Source of the DNA: Falsiruegeria litorea R37
Lineage (GTDB): Bacteria; Pseudomonadota; Alphaproteobacteria; Rhodobacterales; Rhodobacteraceae
NCBI RefSeq assembly: GCF_900172225.1
Contig: NZ_FWFO01000003.1
Location: 248,001-312,000 of the forward strand
Direction of reading: 5' to 3'
Length of the DNA stretch: 64,000 nt
The stretch's first letter is position 1; the number at the start of each line of letters is the position of its first letter. The notes beneath the pieces were generated by a model. That model was not told the DNA's origin, ran no database searches, and saw only the letters and a program-made list of their open reading frames with translations. The position numbers were made by a program, and so were the translations under genes. Below, in pieces: positions 1-9,928 of the stretch.

Positions 1-478
1 CGCTGACTTGAACCAGAACAGCCAACACAGACAGGGGGAGCAGCACCAGCCAGGTCGCAAGCGACAGGTTGCTTTCCAGTGGGGCGCCCATGTCGTACGG
101 GGGCAGGATCAGCACCACGATCCACAGGATCAGCAGAATGCGCAGGACGCTCCAGAATTGCACCAGCGTCTGCTGCGTCGGGCCGATGATGCTGCTCAGG
201 CTGCGGCGTTGCAGTTGTTTCGCTGCCAGTGCGACGGCCAGGGTCACGAACCCAAAGCTACCCAGCAAGATATACATCGCCGCGGGCGAACCGCCTGTCA
301 GAACACTTTGGGCCCAGGCATCGGATCCAGTCCCTGCCATCGCGCCAAGCAGAAGCGTGTTCAAGGCAAACACAAACAGACCAATTGACAGCAGGCCAAC
401 CAGCAACTTCCACAACTGCGAATGCGCGCGGCCGGGGCCGACGAGTTGTTCATGTGGTGCATAGGCGCGTTCAAGCAT
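1..478 (-). CDS. CPBP-type intramembrane protease, N-terminal part (partial)
   Basis: This gene runs off the left edge; only the first 159 codons are present. The start is the ATG at 476-478, which overlaps the end of the upstream ABC-like gene by 8 bases, so the two are probably translationally coupled. The visible part has a short polar N-terminus followed by four hydrophobic segments (roughly residues 25-46, 65-85, 109-126 and 139-157). The N-terminal pattern (YAPHEQLVGPGRAHSQLW) resembles Rhodobacterales members of the CPBP (CAAX/bacteriocin-processing) intramembrane metalloprotease family as I remember them. The diagnostic EExxxR and later His motifs would lie outside the window, so the family call is inference; 'multi-pass membrane protein' is certain. 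Confidence 0.6.
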   Translation of the reverse strand, partial: MLERAYAPHEQLVGPGRAHSQLWKLLVGLLSIGLFVFALNTLLLGAMAGTGSDAWAQSVLTGGSPAAMYILLGSFGFVTLAVALAAKQLQRRSLSSIIGPTQQTLVQFWSVLRILLILWIVVLILPPYDMGAPLESNLSLATWLVLLPLSVLAVLVQVS

Positions 479-3400
479 CGTCTTGCCTGTTGATCAGATC
501 CATGGGCACCGGCGTCCCGTCTGGGTTGGTGAAATCTGCAAGGTTGATATTTTGCGCCCGCATAAAGGCCGCGGCCTCAACCAGATGATCGGCAACAGTT
601 TCCAAAAGGCTCACTGCGACTGTGGCATCGCTTTCGATCACGGCACGGAATTCCTCGGCCCCTATGCGCAAGAACGCGCTATCCTCTTTCGCGATCAGAT
701 CAAAGGGGCGCGGCTCGCGTGTGATGATCGACAAATCCCCGATCAGGCGCCCCGGCTCGACAACCGAAATCGCACGACCGTCGTTGTCCTGTCCCACCGG
801 CCAGCGCAGCTCGGCTTTGCCGGATAGGCACAGATAGGCGGCATCCGGCGCTTGGCCTTCCGAGAAAACAACCTGGTCGGCGGCCACATCGTACCACTGC
901 GCCGAAAACGCCAACAAACGTTGATTGCGGGCGTCAAGCTTGGCGAACAATTCGGTCGACGCAATGATGTTCAATTTACGGCTTAGATCGGCGGCACCGC
1001 CCTGATCCAGTTCACCAACCGAGCGGGACACGCCGTCGATGCGCCCGTCCTCGATTTCGATGAACAAGTCATATGCCTCGGGATGAGCGAAGTTGTCCTC
1101 CATAAAGATCATGATCGACTTGGGCAGCAGCTCTCGCAACTTTTGCCGCGTACGTAGTCGGCTTTGACTGTCATGGCTGGCCAGCGCCTGATCCAACACC
1201 AAAACATCAGGCCGTTTGATCCCAGCCCTGGAAAAGGCTGCACGTTCCTGAAACACGGTCGGCAGGTTGGTCCCGCCCAGTCCAGCAGGCAGATCGTAGA
1301 TGATCGTGGCAATACGACGTCGCAGCCCTGCTTCGACCAAAATCTCGGCCACCAGATCCTCGATCTCATCCGCCTTGGCGCCGGCCATCAATGACACCCG
1401 ACCAAAGAGCGCATTTTCCACCACTGTCAGACGCGGCACATAAGCGTCCTCGGACACGGGCACAAAATCCCCGCCCACCAAATCACGCAGGACGGCAGAC
1501 TTGCTCTGCCGGATCGCCAGAATGCGGTCCTTGTATTCTTGCGGAAAGCTGGGCCCAATCTGTTCCGCAGTCAGCAGGAACGGCACGGTGACAACCAAAG
1601 CACGGTCTTCGTCACTTAGCATCTCTTCGCCTTTGGCGTCGATCCGATCAGCGATTTCGAGCAGCTTCAGATATGTCTCTTCATCCAACCCCAAACGCAG
1701 AAACAGCGGGTGGTTCATACCGTCGCGGCCAAAGGTTTGTCGCAACATGTCGATAACGCCAAGCGAGATAGCCTGCGCATCATCCGCCAATCCCTGATCC
1801 CGCAGCATCACCATGAACCGACCATCCTTGGCCAGCTTCTCTTGGGTGATCTCGCGTGCGGGCGCAGCATACAGCAGGTTGCCGCCCAAGGGCACAGCAG
1901 GGTTGAACTTGTCAGGCGAAAACCGGAACACTGCATCGTCCAGCCCTCGTTCTTTCAGCCGCTCGGAAACTTTGCCACGGATCGCCACGATTTCACCAGC
2001 CAGCGCCGAATGCAATGTGGGATCAAACCGCGAGCGCAGGGTGCGGCGGAACATGAATTCGTCGATGCCCATGGCTTCGACCAGCTTGAACCACCAATCC
2101 CGGATCTGATCACCGTCGGTCAGCCCGGCAAGGCCAGGATCAAGCCAATCCTCGTCCAGCGAATCTGGGCTGTTGCCCGCGCGCACCGCCTCGATCTGCT
2201 TCTTTGTGGGTCGGCGCAAAACATCAGGGGCATAGTGGGGATGTGTGCGCAGGGGCATCAGCAGGTTGTCTCCCAACGTGCCGTCAAAAAGATAGGGACG
2301 CGAATGAGCATAGCCGATGCGGGCTGCGATCACCGCTTGGTGCAAATCCTCGATATTGTGGCCCGACAGCAAAACCTCGCCCCGCGCAGGTAGGATTTCG
2401 CGCGTCAACAGCTGCGCCATGGCGGTGCGTTCGCTGGCTTTGGTTGATTGAATCGCCACCCTTGCGCCGGGTGGGATGGTCAGGTTCAGGTCCTCAAGAA
2501 CGGTGTTCCCGTCGTTGTCCAGCACCGTGACGTTCTTCAGCTCAATATCACCCGCCAAACGCGGAATTTCGTTGGGTTCACCTTCAAACAGTTCGTCCGG
2601 GATCATGTTGCGCGGTGCAAAACGCTCGGTCACGATTTCCCACCTTAGCGACATGTCCTGCACCTGATTGTAGTAGGTCAGCAGTTCCTTCCAAGGGCTC
2701 GACAGATCCTTGTACGCCCCCAGGGCGGCGACCAGAGCGCCCACCGTAATCTCACCCTTGATCGCCAGATAGCCGCCGACCGAATAGAACAGGAACGGGG
2801 TCATCTGGGTGATCAGGTTGTTGAGGAACTTCATGAAGAATTTCTTCTGATAGATCCTGAACCGGATATCGAAAAGCCGCCCCAGACGCTCGGTGAACTG
2901 CGCCAGACGATAACGCCATCCGCCGTTGGCCCGCAGATCCGAGATACCAGCAGCGCTTTCTCCGATTTCCGAGCTGAGCTTGCGCACCTCTTGGATGCGC
3001 GACTTGTTCAGCAGGTTGATCTGCCGCTGCAGCATCGGAATCAGCCAGGCCTGCAATGGGATCAACGCGACCGAAGCCAGCCCGAACCACACGCTTTGCA
3101 TGAACAGGAAGGTGACGATGGTCAGCATCTGCCCCAGCTGGAATACCGGCTGCGCGATGGCATCGCCCATCAGCCCGCCCATCGGTTCGGCCTCGGACGT
3201 GATCATCGACACCAGCTCACCCTGACTGGTGGTCGCGAAATAGGGTTTGGGGAACCGCATCATCCGGCTGATCAGCTTGAATCGCAACCGCCGCAGCATG
3301 CGTTCGGACAACACGCCCTTCATGGTGTTGATCCGCATCTTCATGAAACCGCTGGCGATGACCGTGGCCAGAAAGGCGAAACACAGAACCAGCAGATACT

Positions 3401-3590
3401 GGATCTGGGTCAGGTCATAGCCCCACACCGATACCATGTCAGTGGTCGACCCGATGGCATCGTTGATGATCCGCTTGGGCAGCTCTAACGAGATGTAAAG
3501 AAAGGGGAACGAAACGATTGTCAAAAGCAGCAGAACAAATTGCTGTTTTTTCGAATATTTCCAAATAAATGAAAACAACGTGGGTTCCAT
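471..3590 (-). CDS. ABC-exporter-like fusion with degenerate ATPase and C-terminal cyclic-nucleotide-binding domain
   Basis: A 1039-residue inner-membrane protein. Residues 15-340 form an ABC-type-1 exporter transmembrane domain (hydrophobic segments near 18-35, 62-82, 155-188 and 260-290). A nucleotide-binding-domain-like region follows, but its motifs are eroded: the Walker A site at 382-390 reads STKASERTA with Arg instead of Lys, the signature position near 776-780 reads LPTVF instead of LSGGQ, Walker B VLVLD (796-800) is followed by Gln801 instead of Glu, and the H-loop His is lost near 830. About 270 extra residues (450-715) separate the front and back halves. Residues 890-1005 look like a cNMP-binding (Crp-type) domain, with the family's [10 protein letters not shown]-like turn. 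Its end overlaps the CPBP-like gene by 8 bases. Transport by ATP hydrolysis is doubtful; a sensory or scaffold role is inference. Confidence 0.85.
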   Translation of the reverse strand: MEPTLFSFIWKYSKKQQFVLLLLTIVSFPFLYISLELPKRIINDAIGSTTDMVSVWGYDLTQIQYLLVLCFAFLATVIASGFMKMRINTMKGVLSERMLRRLRFKLISRMMRFPKPYFATTSQGELVSMITSEAEPMGGLMGDAIAQPVFQLGQMLTIVTFLFMQSVWFGLASVALIPLQAWLIPMLQRQINLLNKSRIQEVRKLSSEIGESAAGISDLRANGGWRYRLAQFTERLGRLFDIRFRIYQKKFFMKFLNNLITQMTPFLFYSVGGYLAIKGEITVGALVAALGAYKDLSSPWKELLTYYNQVQDMSLRWEIVTERFAPRNMIPDELFEGEPNEIPRLAGDIELKNVTVLDNDGNTVLEDLNLTIPPGARVAIQSTKASERTAMAQLLTREILPARGEVLLSGHNIEDLHQAVIAARIGYAHSRPYLFDGTLGDNLLMPLRTHPHYAPDVLRRPTKKQIEAVRAGNSPDSLDEDWLDPGLAGLTDGDQIRDWWFKLVEAMGIDEFMFRRTLRSRFDPTLHSALAGEIVAIRGKVSERLKERGLDDAVFRFSPDKFNPAVPLGGNLLYAAPAREITQEKLAKDGRFMVMLRDQGLADDAQAISLGVIDMLRQTFGRDGMNHPLFLRLGLDEETYLKLLEIADRIDAKGEEMLSDEDRALVVTVPFLLTAEQIGPSFPQEYKDRILAIRQSKSAVLRDLVGGDFVPVSEDAYVPRLTVVENALFGRVSLMAGAKADEIEDLVAEILVEAGLRRRIATIIYDLPAGLGGTNLPTVFQERAAFSRAGIKRPDVLVLDQALASHDSQSRLRTRQKLRELLPKSIMIFMEDNFAHPEAYDLFIEIEDGRIDGVSRSVGELDQGGAADLSRKLNIIASTELFAKLDARNQRLLAFSAQWYDVAADQVVFSEGQAPDAAYLCLSGKAELRWPVGQDNDGRAISVVEPGRLIGDLSIITREPRPFDLIAKEDSAFLRIGAEEFRAVIESDATVAVSLLETVADHLVEAAAFMRAQNINLADFTNPDGTPVPMDLINRQDDA

Positions 3591-3779
3591 GACCCGGCCC
3601 TCGTCTCAGATGAATTGATCCACGGCAAGGCGCGGATATTCCACTGTCACCGAGTTCTGAACGGTAAGCATTGGCCCCTTCGATTACAAGGATTGTACAC
3701 GAACAGTTTTGTGCTGCCCTTGTGCGGTTATTCACAGGCAGGTATTTCAAATTTGAGGGGAAATTCAGGGAGGCCAGCC

Positions 3780-5513
3780 ATGCTACGTCGCAAGTTCGAC
3801 AAGACCAAACTGCCAAGCCGACACGTCACCGAAGGGCCAGAACGCGCGCCGCACCGCGCGTTCCTGTATGCCATGGGGCTGAGCGATGACGAGATCCATC
3901 AGCCTTTGGTCGGGGTCGCCACCTGCTGGAACGAGGCCGCGCCTTGCAACATCGCGCTCAGCCGTCAAGCGCAGGCTGTCAAACTGGGTGTCAAAGGCGC
4001 GTCCGGCACCCCGCGTGAATTCAACACCATCACGGTTACTGACGGGATCGCAATGGGACACGAAGGGATGCGCAGCTCTCTCGCCTCGCGTGAGGCGATT
4101 GCGGATTCCGTCGAGCTGACCATGCGCGGTCACAGCTATGATGCGTTGGTCGGGCTGGCAGGTTGCGACAAATCCCTGCCGGGCATGATGATGGCGATGA
4201 TCCGACTGAACGTGCCATCCGTGTTCATCTATGGCGGATCGATCCTGCCGGGTCGTATCGACGGTAAGGATGTGACCATCCAAGACGTGTTCGAGGCCGT
4301 CGGTCAGCATCAGGCCGGGCACATGACCACCTGCGAGCTGGAAAAGCTTGAAGCGGTCGCCTGCCCCTCGGCCGGGGCATGTGGCGGGCAGTTCACCGCC
4401 AACACAATGGCCTGCGTGTCCGAGGCGATCGGGTTGGCTCTCTTCAACTCGTCGGGCGCACCTGCTCCCTATGAAAGCCGCGATCACTATTCGATTGCCT
4501 CGGGCGAGGCGGTTATGAACTTGATCGAGAAAGACATCCGCGCCCGTGACATCGTCACGCGCAAATCGCTGGAAAACGCGGCCCGGATCGTGGCCTGCAC
4601 GGGCGGTTCGACAAACGCAGGTCTGCACCTGCCCGCGATGGCGCATGAGGCCGGGATCGACTTCTTCCTGGATGACGTCTGCGAGATTTTCCGCGACACG
4701 CCCTATTTCGTCGACCTTAAACCCGGTGGTCAGTACGTGGCCAAGGACCTGTATGAGGCAGGCGGCGTTCCCGTGGTGATGAAAGAGCTGTCCAAGGCCG
4801 GGCTGCTGCACGAGGATTGCATGACCGCGTCCGGTCAGACCGTTGGCGAGGAACTGGCAAAGATCGATCGCGCCGCTGATGGGCGCGTAATCTATCCGGT
4901 GGAAACACCCCTGTCGACAACCGGCGGCGTTGTCGGCCTGAAGGGCAATCTGGCGCCCGAAGGTGCAATCGTGAAGATCGCCGGCATGGCGGATGAGGAC
5001 ATCGTGTTTACCGGCCCCGCGCGTGTGTTCGAATGCGAACAGGACGCCTTTGATGCGGTACAGCAGCGCGCCTACAAAGAAGGCGACGTGATCGTGATCC
5101 GTAACGAAGGTCCCTCGGGCGGACCAGGAATGCGCGAGATGTTGGCAACCACGGCCGCGCTGTCCGGTCAGGGAATGGGCAAGAAAGTTGCGCTCATAAC
5201 TGACGGGCGCTTTTCCGGCGCGACCCGCGGTTTCTGCGTGGGTCACGTCGGACCCGAAGCAGCACACGGCGGACCGGTCGCCCTGCTAAAGGACGGCGAC
5301 ATGATCACCATCAACGCCATCACCGGTACACTCTCGGTCGATCTGACAGACGAAGAGCTCGCCACCCGCAAGGCCGCTTGGAGCGGCCCGCGCGAGACAA
5401 TTTATGCCTCTGGCGCGCTGTGGAAATACGCGCAGCTGGTAGGCGAAACCTACAAAGGGGCGGTGACCCACCCCGGCGGAAAATCGGAAAAACATGAATA
5501 CATGGACCTCTAA
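3780..5513 (+). CDS. ilvD: Dihydroxy-acid dehydratase
   Basis: A 577-residue enzyme that dehydrates 2,3-dihydroxy-isovalerate and -methylvalerate to the 2-oxo acids, the penultimate shared step of branched-chain amino acid synthesis. The ILVD/EDD family is recognised throughout: [10 protein letters not shown] (Cys49 and Cys56), GCDKSLPGM (Cys129) and [10 protein letters not shown] (Cys201) carry the cysteines used for the Fe-S cluster, and the C-terminal GRFSGATRG motif is intact. The reading frame is open 55 codons further upstream, but the ATG at 3780 has an AGGGAGG Shine-Dalgarno 6-7 bases before it and matches the family N-terminus. It overlaps the following lipoprotein gene by 20 bases. 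The 189-base upstream gap shows no leader peptide or attenuator that I can recognise. Confidence 0.97.
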   Translation: MLRRKFDKTKLPSRHVTEGPERAPHRAFLYAMGLSDDEIHQPLVGVATCWNEAAPCNIALSRQAQAVKLGVKGASGTPREFNTITVTDGIAMGHEGMRSSLASREAIADSVELTMRGHSYDALVGLAGCDKSLPGMMMAMIRLNVPSVFIYGGSILPGRIDGKDVTIQDVFEAVGQHQAGHMTTCELEKLEAVACPSAGACGGQFTANTMACVSEAIGLALFNSSGAPAPYESRDHYSIASGEAVMNLIEKDIRARDIVTRKSLENAARIVACTGGSTNAGLHLPAMAHEAGIDFFLDDVCEIFRDTPYFVDLKPGGQYVAKDLYEAGGVPVVMKELSKAGLLHEDCMTASGQTVGEELAKIDRAADGRVIYPVETPLSTTGGVVGLKGNLAPEGAIVKIAGMADEDIVFTGPARVFECEQDAFDAVQQRAYKEGDVIVIRNEGPSGGPGMREMLATTAALSGQGMGKKVALITDGRFSGATRGFCVGHVGPEAAHGGPVALLKDGDMITINAITGTLSVDLTDEELATRKAAWSGPRETIYASGALWKYAQLVGETYKGAVTHPGGKSEKHEYMDL

Positions 5514-6084
5514 GGCCGCAATGGTCGGCGCCAGTCTTGCGCTGACCTCGGCTTGCCAACCCATCGGGGCGCTGTCCTTTGCCGCCACGCCCAAAGAGCA
5601 GGTCACCCGTGCCTCATTGGCGGCGGGCAATGTCCAATTGGTGGCCCCGTTCGGCTATTGCGTGGACGAACGATCAGTGCGGGTTCGCGCAACCGAAAGC
5701 TTTGCCATGTTGGCCCGTTGCGACGCCTTGGGTATGCGCGGCTTTTCCGCATCCCAGGATCTCGCCGTGATCACGGTCACGGCCGTCAGCACCGACGACA
5801 CAAGTCAACCAACGGTCAAGGGATTGGCCACATCCGCCGCCCCTGCTACGGTCCTTGACCAGCAAACGCGCGGCGGCCTGCCTTTTGTCCGCCTCAAAGG
5901 CGACGGGCACGAGGTCGACGGCGCAAGCCCGGAACACTGGAGATCCGCCTTTGTGGTGAATGGCCAACTGGTCGGTCTGGCGCTTTATGCCAACGCTGGC
6001 AGCCCCGCCCTGAACAACAAAGGCGCGCTGATCCTGTCCGATCTGGCCGACAAGACCCGCAAGGCCAGCACAATCAAACCCTAG
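5494..6084 (+). CDS. Putative lipoprotein of unknown function
   Basis: A 196-residue protein starting inside the last 20 bases of ilvD, so translation is probably coupled. The N-terminus has a Lys, a hydrophobic stretch and the lipobox LTSAC with Cys21, indicating export and lipidation. The rest is a soluble domain with two further cysteines (residues near 55 and 74) and no motif I recognise; the beta-rich pattern with a [14 protein letters not shown] stretch vaguely recalls trypsin-like folds, but no catalytic triad is evident. There is no functional link to IlvD in the sequence beyond the overlap. Confidence 0.8.
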   Translation: MNTWTSKAAMVGASLALTSACQPIGALSFAATPKEQVTRASLAAGNVQLVAPFGYCVDERSVRVRATESFAMLARCDALGMRGFSASQDLAVITVTAVSTDDTSQPTVKGLATSAAPATVLDQQTRGGLPFVRLKGDGHEVDGASPEHWRSAFVVNGQLVGLALYANAGSPALNNKGALILSDLADKTRKASTIKP

Positions 6085-6202
6085 GTTAATTGTTGCCCAC
6101 CCGTGGAAAAAATTCCTTCGAATCCAGCTATTGGCTTTCTTTGATTAACGACCTGAGGGTAAACAGGATCTGGAACGCGGCCAAACACGCGATGGATGGA
6201 TT

Positions 6203-6964
6203 ATGGGCAGGGTACTGGATCAGTTGTTTCACTTGCGGTCGCTTCGGCGGTGGCGGCGCGCTGCAAGAACCGCAGCGACGACCTCGCTTTCGACCCTGCG
6301 GACGCAGCGAAACCAGGCGCGTGGGCTGCGCGCTCATCTGGATCGCCTGATCCACGAGGCGGACGGCCGTCTGGCCTTACCCCTGATCGGTTCATCCTAT
6401 TTCCCCAAGCCTCACGGCACCGATTGGTCCTGGCGCCCTGAGGTGTGGCGCGGGCCTCTGCCCGTCTTGGGTATCTCATCAGCCCCATCGCGTTCGAAGC
6501 TGGGCGAGGAGGTGACGCTGTTTCACGACTGCGATTTCTCGGAACTCACCCTGCGCCAATTACGCAACACACGCGAGGCGGATCTGGCCCCCTTTGGCCT
6601 GCGCATGGATGTTTTCAAATTCGACGGTTCATTCTTATCTTTGGTGATCGACCTGCCGCCCGAGGCCGCGCAGGGGATGACCCGTGCACATCTGTTGCGC
6701 ATAGACACGATCATCGAAGCTGAAAAACCGCTCGAGATCTTTGCCCGCCTGAACATCAAACATGGCCCCAACACCGAACAGGTTGTGCGCGAATTGCCAC
6801 TGAACGAACAGGATGTGATGGTCGAATTTGATCTGGCCTATTCACGCCTGAATGAAAAACGCATCGAAAAAGTTTGGCTCGACCTGATTTTCGAAGCACC
6901 CGACATGAATCAGGTCATCATCCGAGACCTGACATTCTGCCGCCACCGGCGCGCCGCCTTGTAG
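6203..6964 (+). CDS. DUF6478-like conserved protein
   Basis: A 253-residue protein, soluble by inspection, with a strongly basic N-terminus (many Arg in residues 13-50) and a beta-rich C-terminal half. It resembles the conserved Rhodobacteraceae family I know as DUF6478; no enzymatic motif is visible. The ATG at 6203 is favoured because the basic N-terminal helix is family-like, although the ribosome site is weak. It is followed after 11 bases by another small gene whose ribosome site lies directly behind this stop codon, so the two form an operon that ends at the strong hairpin at 7372-7410. Confidence 0.7.
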   Translation: MGRVLDQLFHLRSLRRWRRAARTAATTSLSTLRTQRNQARGLRAHLDRLIHEADGRLALPLIGSSYFPKPHGTDWSWRPEVWRGPLPVLGISSAPSRSKLGEEVTLFHDCDFSELTLRQLRNTREADLAPFGLRMDVFKFDGSFLSLVIDLPPEAAQGMTRAHLLRIDTIIEAEKPLEIFARLNIKHGPNTEQVVRELPLNEQDVMVEFDLAYSRLNEKRIEKVWLDLIFEAPDMNQVIIRDLTFCRHRRAAL

Positions 6965-6975
6965 GAGGGCCTTGC

Positions 6976-7353
6976 ATGAGCGACCTGACGCTGACCAAAA
7001 TTCGCCTGCGCAACGGCATGTGGGAAGGGCGCATTACCGGCGCGCCGACCACCGGCAAACGCCCCGATATTCGCGTGACCTACCTGGATCAGATCCTCGA
7101 AGAGGTAGAGTTGGTCGAGGGCGGCGACAGCAGCTATTGGGACATCAAGATAACGATTCCGCAGCATGCGGTGGCGGACGGGGTGCAGACTTTTCTGATC
7201 ATCGACCATGCCACGGATACCAAGCTGGGCGATTTCTCGTTGATCGCAGGCGAGGCCGTGTCCGACGACCTGCGCGCCGAGGTCGAATTGCTGCGCGCCG
7301 AGTTGGACATGTTGAAACGCGCCTTTCGCAGGCATTGTCTGGAAACGATGTAA
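6976..7353 (+). CDS. Conserved hypothetical protein with C-terminal coiled coil
   Basis: A 125-residue protein. The ATG at 6976 is chosen because TAGGAGGG lies 6 bases upstream, overlapping the stop of the preceding gene. Residues 1-90 are beta-rich, with no known motif. Residues 93-120 (DDLRAEVELLRAELDMLKRAF) form a leucine-heptad helix, suggesting oligomerisation. I do not recognise a family with a known function. The gene is second in a two-gene operon with the DUF6478-like gene and is closed by the terminator 19 bases downstream. Confidence 0.75.
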   Translation: MSDLTLTKIRLRNGMWEGRITGAPTTGKRPDIRVTYLDQILEEVELVEGGDSSYWDIKITIPQHAVADGVQTFLIIDHATDTKLGDFSLIAGEAVSDDLRAEVELLRAELDMLKRAFRRHCLETM

Positions 7354-7371
7354 GCGGCCTGGATCCGCACC

Positions 7372-7410
7372 AAAAAGGCCTGCCCGACATCACGTCGCGC
7401 AGGCCTTTTT
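7372..7410 (+). terminator. Strong bidirectional intrinsic terminator
   Basis: A perfect 12-base stem (AAAAAGGCCTGC at 7372-7383 pairing with 7399-7410) with a 15-base loop. T-run on the plus strand and the matching A-run give an intrinsic terminator in both directions. It sits between the plus-strand gene ending at 7353 and the minus-strand ctpA ending at 7451, so it probably serves both. Confidence 0.9.
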
Positions 7411-7450
7411 CTTTGGTCATGCGGGGCCCGGAAAACCCGGCCCCCAGAGC

Positions 7451-8788
7451 TCAGCGATCTGCCGGAGCAAGCGCCGACAGGCCCTTGAGAATGTCGATGG
7501 CATAGGCCAGCTGATAGTCCTGCTCGCGCAGTTCTGCTGTGGCTTCGGCCTTGGCGCGATCCTCTTCGATCTGGCGGATCTCATCCTCGGACAGGCTGTC
7601 GTTGTTCAAGCTGCCCCGCAAATCGGCCTCGGACCGTGAACGACGGTTGCCGTCTTCCTCTTCCTCGGTCGCAGCAGCGCGACGCGGCTGCTCTACCACG
7701 ATGTCTGGCGACACGCCAAGCGCCTGGATCGAACGGCCCGACGGTGTGTAATAGCGCGCGGTAGTCAGGCGCATGGCCCCATCCCCACGCAGCGGCATAA
7801 CCGTCTGGACCGAGCCCTTGCCGAAGCTTTTGGTACCCACCACGATGGCGCGGCGGTGATCCTGCAACGCGCCGGCCACAATCTCGGACGCCGAGGCCGA
7901 ACCACCGTTGATCAGAACAACAATCGGCTTGCCTTGGGCCAGATCACCCAGTTCAGCGTTAAAGCGGTCGCCGTCCGCTGGGTCACGGCCACGGGTCGAC
8001 ACGATCTCACCCTCATTCAGGAAAGCGTCCGACACCTTGATCGCCTGGGTCAGCAGGCCACCTGGATTGTTGCGCAGGTCCAAGACGATGCCGTTGACGC
8101 TGTCGATGCCGCCAGCCTCTTCGATCTGCTCTTCGAGACCTGATTTCAGGTTCGGATAAGTCTGGTCGTTAAAGGTGGTGACACGCAGCACCACGCTGGT
8201 GCCTTCAGTTCGAGCGCGCACGGCTGTCAGTTTGATCGTGTCGCGGATGATCGACACGTCGAACGGCTCCTGCTCGCCTTCGCGCACAACGGTAATAATG
8301 ATCTCGGATCCGACCGGACCGCGCATCAGCTCAACCGCCTTGTCCAGGGTCAAACCCAACAGGCTTTCACCGTCCACATGGGTGATGAAATCGCCTGCTT
8401 CGACGCCTGCCTCGTCAGCCGGGGTGCCGTCGATCGGCGAGACAACTTTGACAAAACCCTCTTCCTGCGTGACCTCGATTCCAAGTCCGCCAAACTCGCC
8501 CCGGGTCTGCACCCGCATCTGGGTTGCATCCTCGGGCGAAAGGTAGCTGGAGTGCGGATCCAGCGAGGTCAACATGCCGTCAATGGCCGCTTCGATCAGT
8601 TCGCCTTCGTCCACCTCTTCGACATATTGCGCGCGGATGCGCTCGAAAATGTCGCCGAACAGATCCAGCTGTTCATAGACGCCTGCGTTATTCTTGGCTT
8701 CTTGTGCCACAAGCGGGCCTGCGATCTGGGTGGTCGCGACAATCCCTGCCAACGTGCCGCCCAGCGCGGCCATCACGAATTTCTTCAT
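7451..8788 (-). CDS. ctpA: Carboxy-terminal processing protease (S41 family)
   Basis: A 445-residue periplasmic serine protease that trims C-termini of envelope proteins. It has an N-terminal signal sequence (residues 1-29, ending in LVAQ), a PDZ domain (about 90-175, with GEFGGLGIEV) and the S41 core. The catalytic dyad is Ser299 in NGGSASASE and Lys324 in SFGKG, 25 residues apart as in characterised CtpA enzymes. Residues 370-440 form a charged, low-complexity tail rich in Glu and Arg. The gene starts 6 bases after the envC-like gene ends, completing the gpmI-envC-ctpA operon that is common in alphaproteobacteria; this points to cell-wall remodelling at division. Confidence 0.95.
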   Translation of the reverse strand: MKKFVMAALGGTLAGIVATTQIAGPLVAQEAKNNAGVYEQLDLFGDIFERIRAQYVEEVDEGELIEAAIDGMLTSLDPHSSYLSPEDATQMRVQTRGEFGGLGIEVTQEEGFVKVVSPIDGTPADEAGVEAGDFITHVDGESLLGLTLDKAVELMRGPVGSEIIITVVREGEQEPFDVSIIRDTIKLTAVRARTEGTSVVLRVTTFNDQTYPNLKSGLEEQIEEAGGIDSVNGIVLDLRNNPGGLLTQAIKVSDAFLNEGEIVSTRGRDPADGDRFNAELGDLAQGKPIVVLINGGSASASEIVAGALQDHRRAIVVGTKSFGKGSVQTVMPLRGDGAMRLTTARYYTPSGRSIQALGVSPDIVVEQPRRAAATEEEEDGNRRSRSEADLRGSLNNDSLSEDEIRQIEEDRAKAEATAELREQDYQLAYAIDILKGLSALAPADR

Positions 8789-8794
8789 GTGCGT

Positions 8795-9928
8795 TTATCC
8801 ATCCTTGTCGGTTCGGAACCACTCATCGGGGTCCACTGGGCTGCCGCCCTCTCTGACTTCTATATAGAGCGTTTCTGTGCGGTCAGTTCCAGTGCCATCA
8901 CCGCTTAGTGACAAGATTGCACCAATTTCCGGCGCTGCACCGCCCATCAACCCCACCGGAGCGCCCTCGGGCAGCACCTGACCGGCCTCGCCATAGACCT
9001 CTTGCAGGCCCGACAGCACAAACAGCGTGTCGGGCTGTGGCTCCAGAATGACCACATTGCCCAGATCCAGCAGCGGACCCAGATAGCGAATGGTCGCCGC
9101 CGTAGGCGAGGTTACAAGAGCGCGAGGCCGTGTTGCTACGATCACGCCATCGCGTTTGATCCCGGCGGCATCCGCTTCGCCCGCGCGGCGCAGCACCAAA
9201 CCTTGAACCGGCAGGCCCAAAGCGCCTTTGCGCCCCGAAATGTCGGCAGAAGAGGATGATATCTCACCATCCGCCATCTCGGCCAATCCGCTTGCGAACC
9301 CGTCCAGCGTCTCGGTCGATGAAATCAGGATCGCGGTGCGCACTGGGTCTTCGGTAAAGCGTTTGGGCAGGTCGGTTCGGTTGGCGATGGCCTGGCTCAG
9401 CTCGGATCGGGCCTTTTGAACCCCGGCCAGACCATATTCCAACTTCTGCGCCGCATCTTCTTGCAGGGTGCGCAGCGTCGACACTTCGTCCAGATCCTGT
9501 GCCAACTGCTGCGCCCGCGCGTTCAGACCCGGCGTCACCTCGGCCAGCATCATGGCCGAGCGCGCCGCGCCCATCGGACCAGCGGGATGCAACAGCAGGA
9601 CCGGGGGCTCTGACGTCTCGATCGTCTGCAAAACCCCGAGAAGTTGGGCAATCTCATCCTCGCGGGCGCGCAGCTGTGCGGTCAACTGCCCCTCGCGCGT
9701 GGACACCCGGCGCAGGCCATCACGCATGGCGGCCAATCCCGCCTCATAGGCCTGCACGGTTGCTGTCAGCGCGCGCACCCGATCGCGGGCGCTGTCCGCC
9801 TCACTCAGCGCGACACCCGCCTGCTCAAGCAACAGCGCCGCATCCTGCGCCGCGTCTGCCGGATCAGTCTCTGCGGCAGCAGAACCGCCCCAGAGCATCA
9901 ATCCCAACAGTGTTGCGCGCAATTTCAT
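8795..9928 (-). CDS. EnvC-like murein hydrolase activator (degenerate LytM domain)
   Basis: A 377-residue exported protein: signal peptide (residues 1-19, ending SAAAE), long coiled coil (about 25-200, repeated charged and Ala/Leu heptads), then a peptidase M23/LytM-like domain (about 240-365). The zinc-ligand motifs HxxxD and HxH of active M23 enzymes are absent, as in EnvC, which activates amidases rather than cutting peptidoglycan itself. Its start codon overlaps the gpmI stop (ATGA) and ctpA follows 6 bases later. Role in amidase activation at the septum follows from the family; the exact amidase partner is not in the window. Confidence 0.88.
   Translation of the reverse strand: MKLRATLLGLMLWGGSAAAETDPADAAQDAALLLEQAGVALSEADSARDRVRALTATVQAYEAGLAAMRDGLRRVSTREGQLTAQLRAREDEIAQLLGVLQTIETSEPPVLLLHPAGPMGAARSAMMLAEVTPGLNARAQQLAQDLDEVSTLRTLQEDAAQKLEYGLAGVQKARSELSQAIANRTDLPKRFTEDPVRTAILISSTETLDGFASGLAEMADGEISSSSADISGRKGALGLPVQGLVLRRAGEADAAGIKRDGVIVATRPRALVTSPTAATIRYLGPLLDLGNVVILEPQPDTLFVLSGLQEVYGEAGQVLPEGAPVGLMGGAAPEIGAILSLSGDGTGTDRTETLYIEVREGGSPVDPDEWFRTDKDG

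Noticed and set aside
3783-5267. 494-codon open frame antisense to ilvD
   Set aside because: Shadow frame; composition rich in His, Arg and Gly with no family resemblance, while ilvD is unambiguous.
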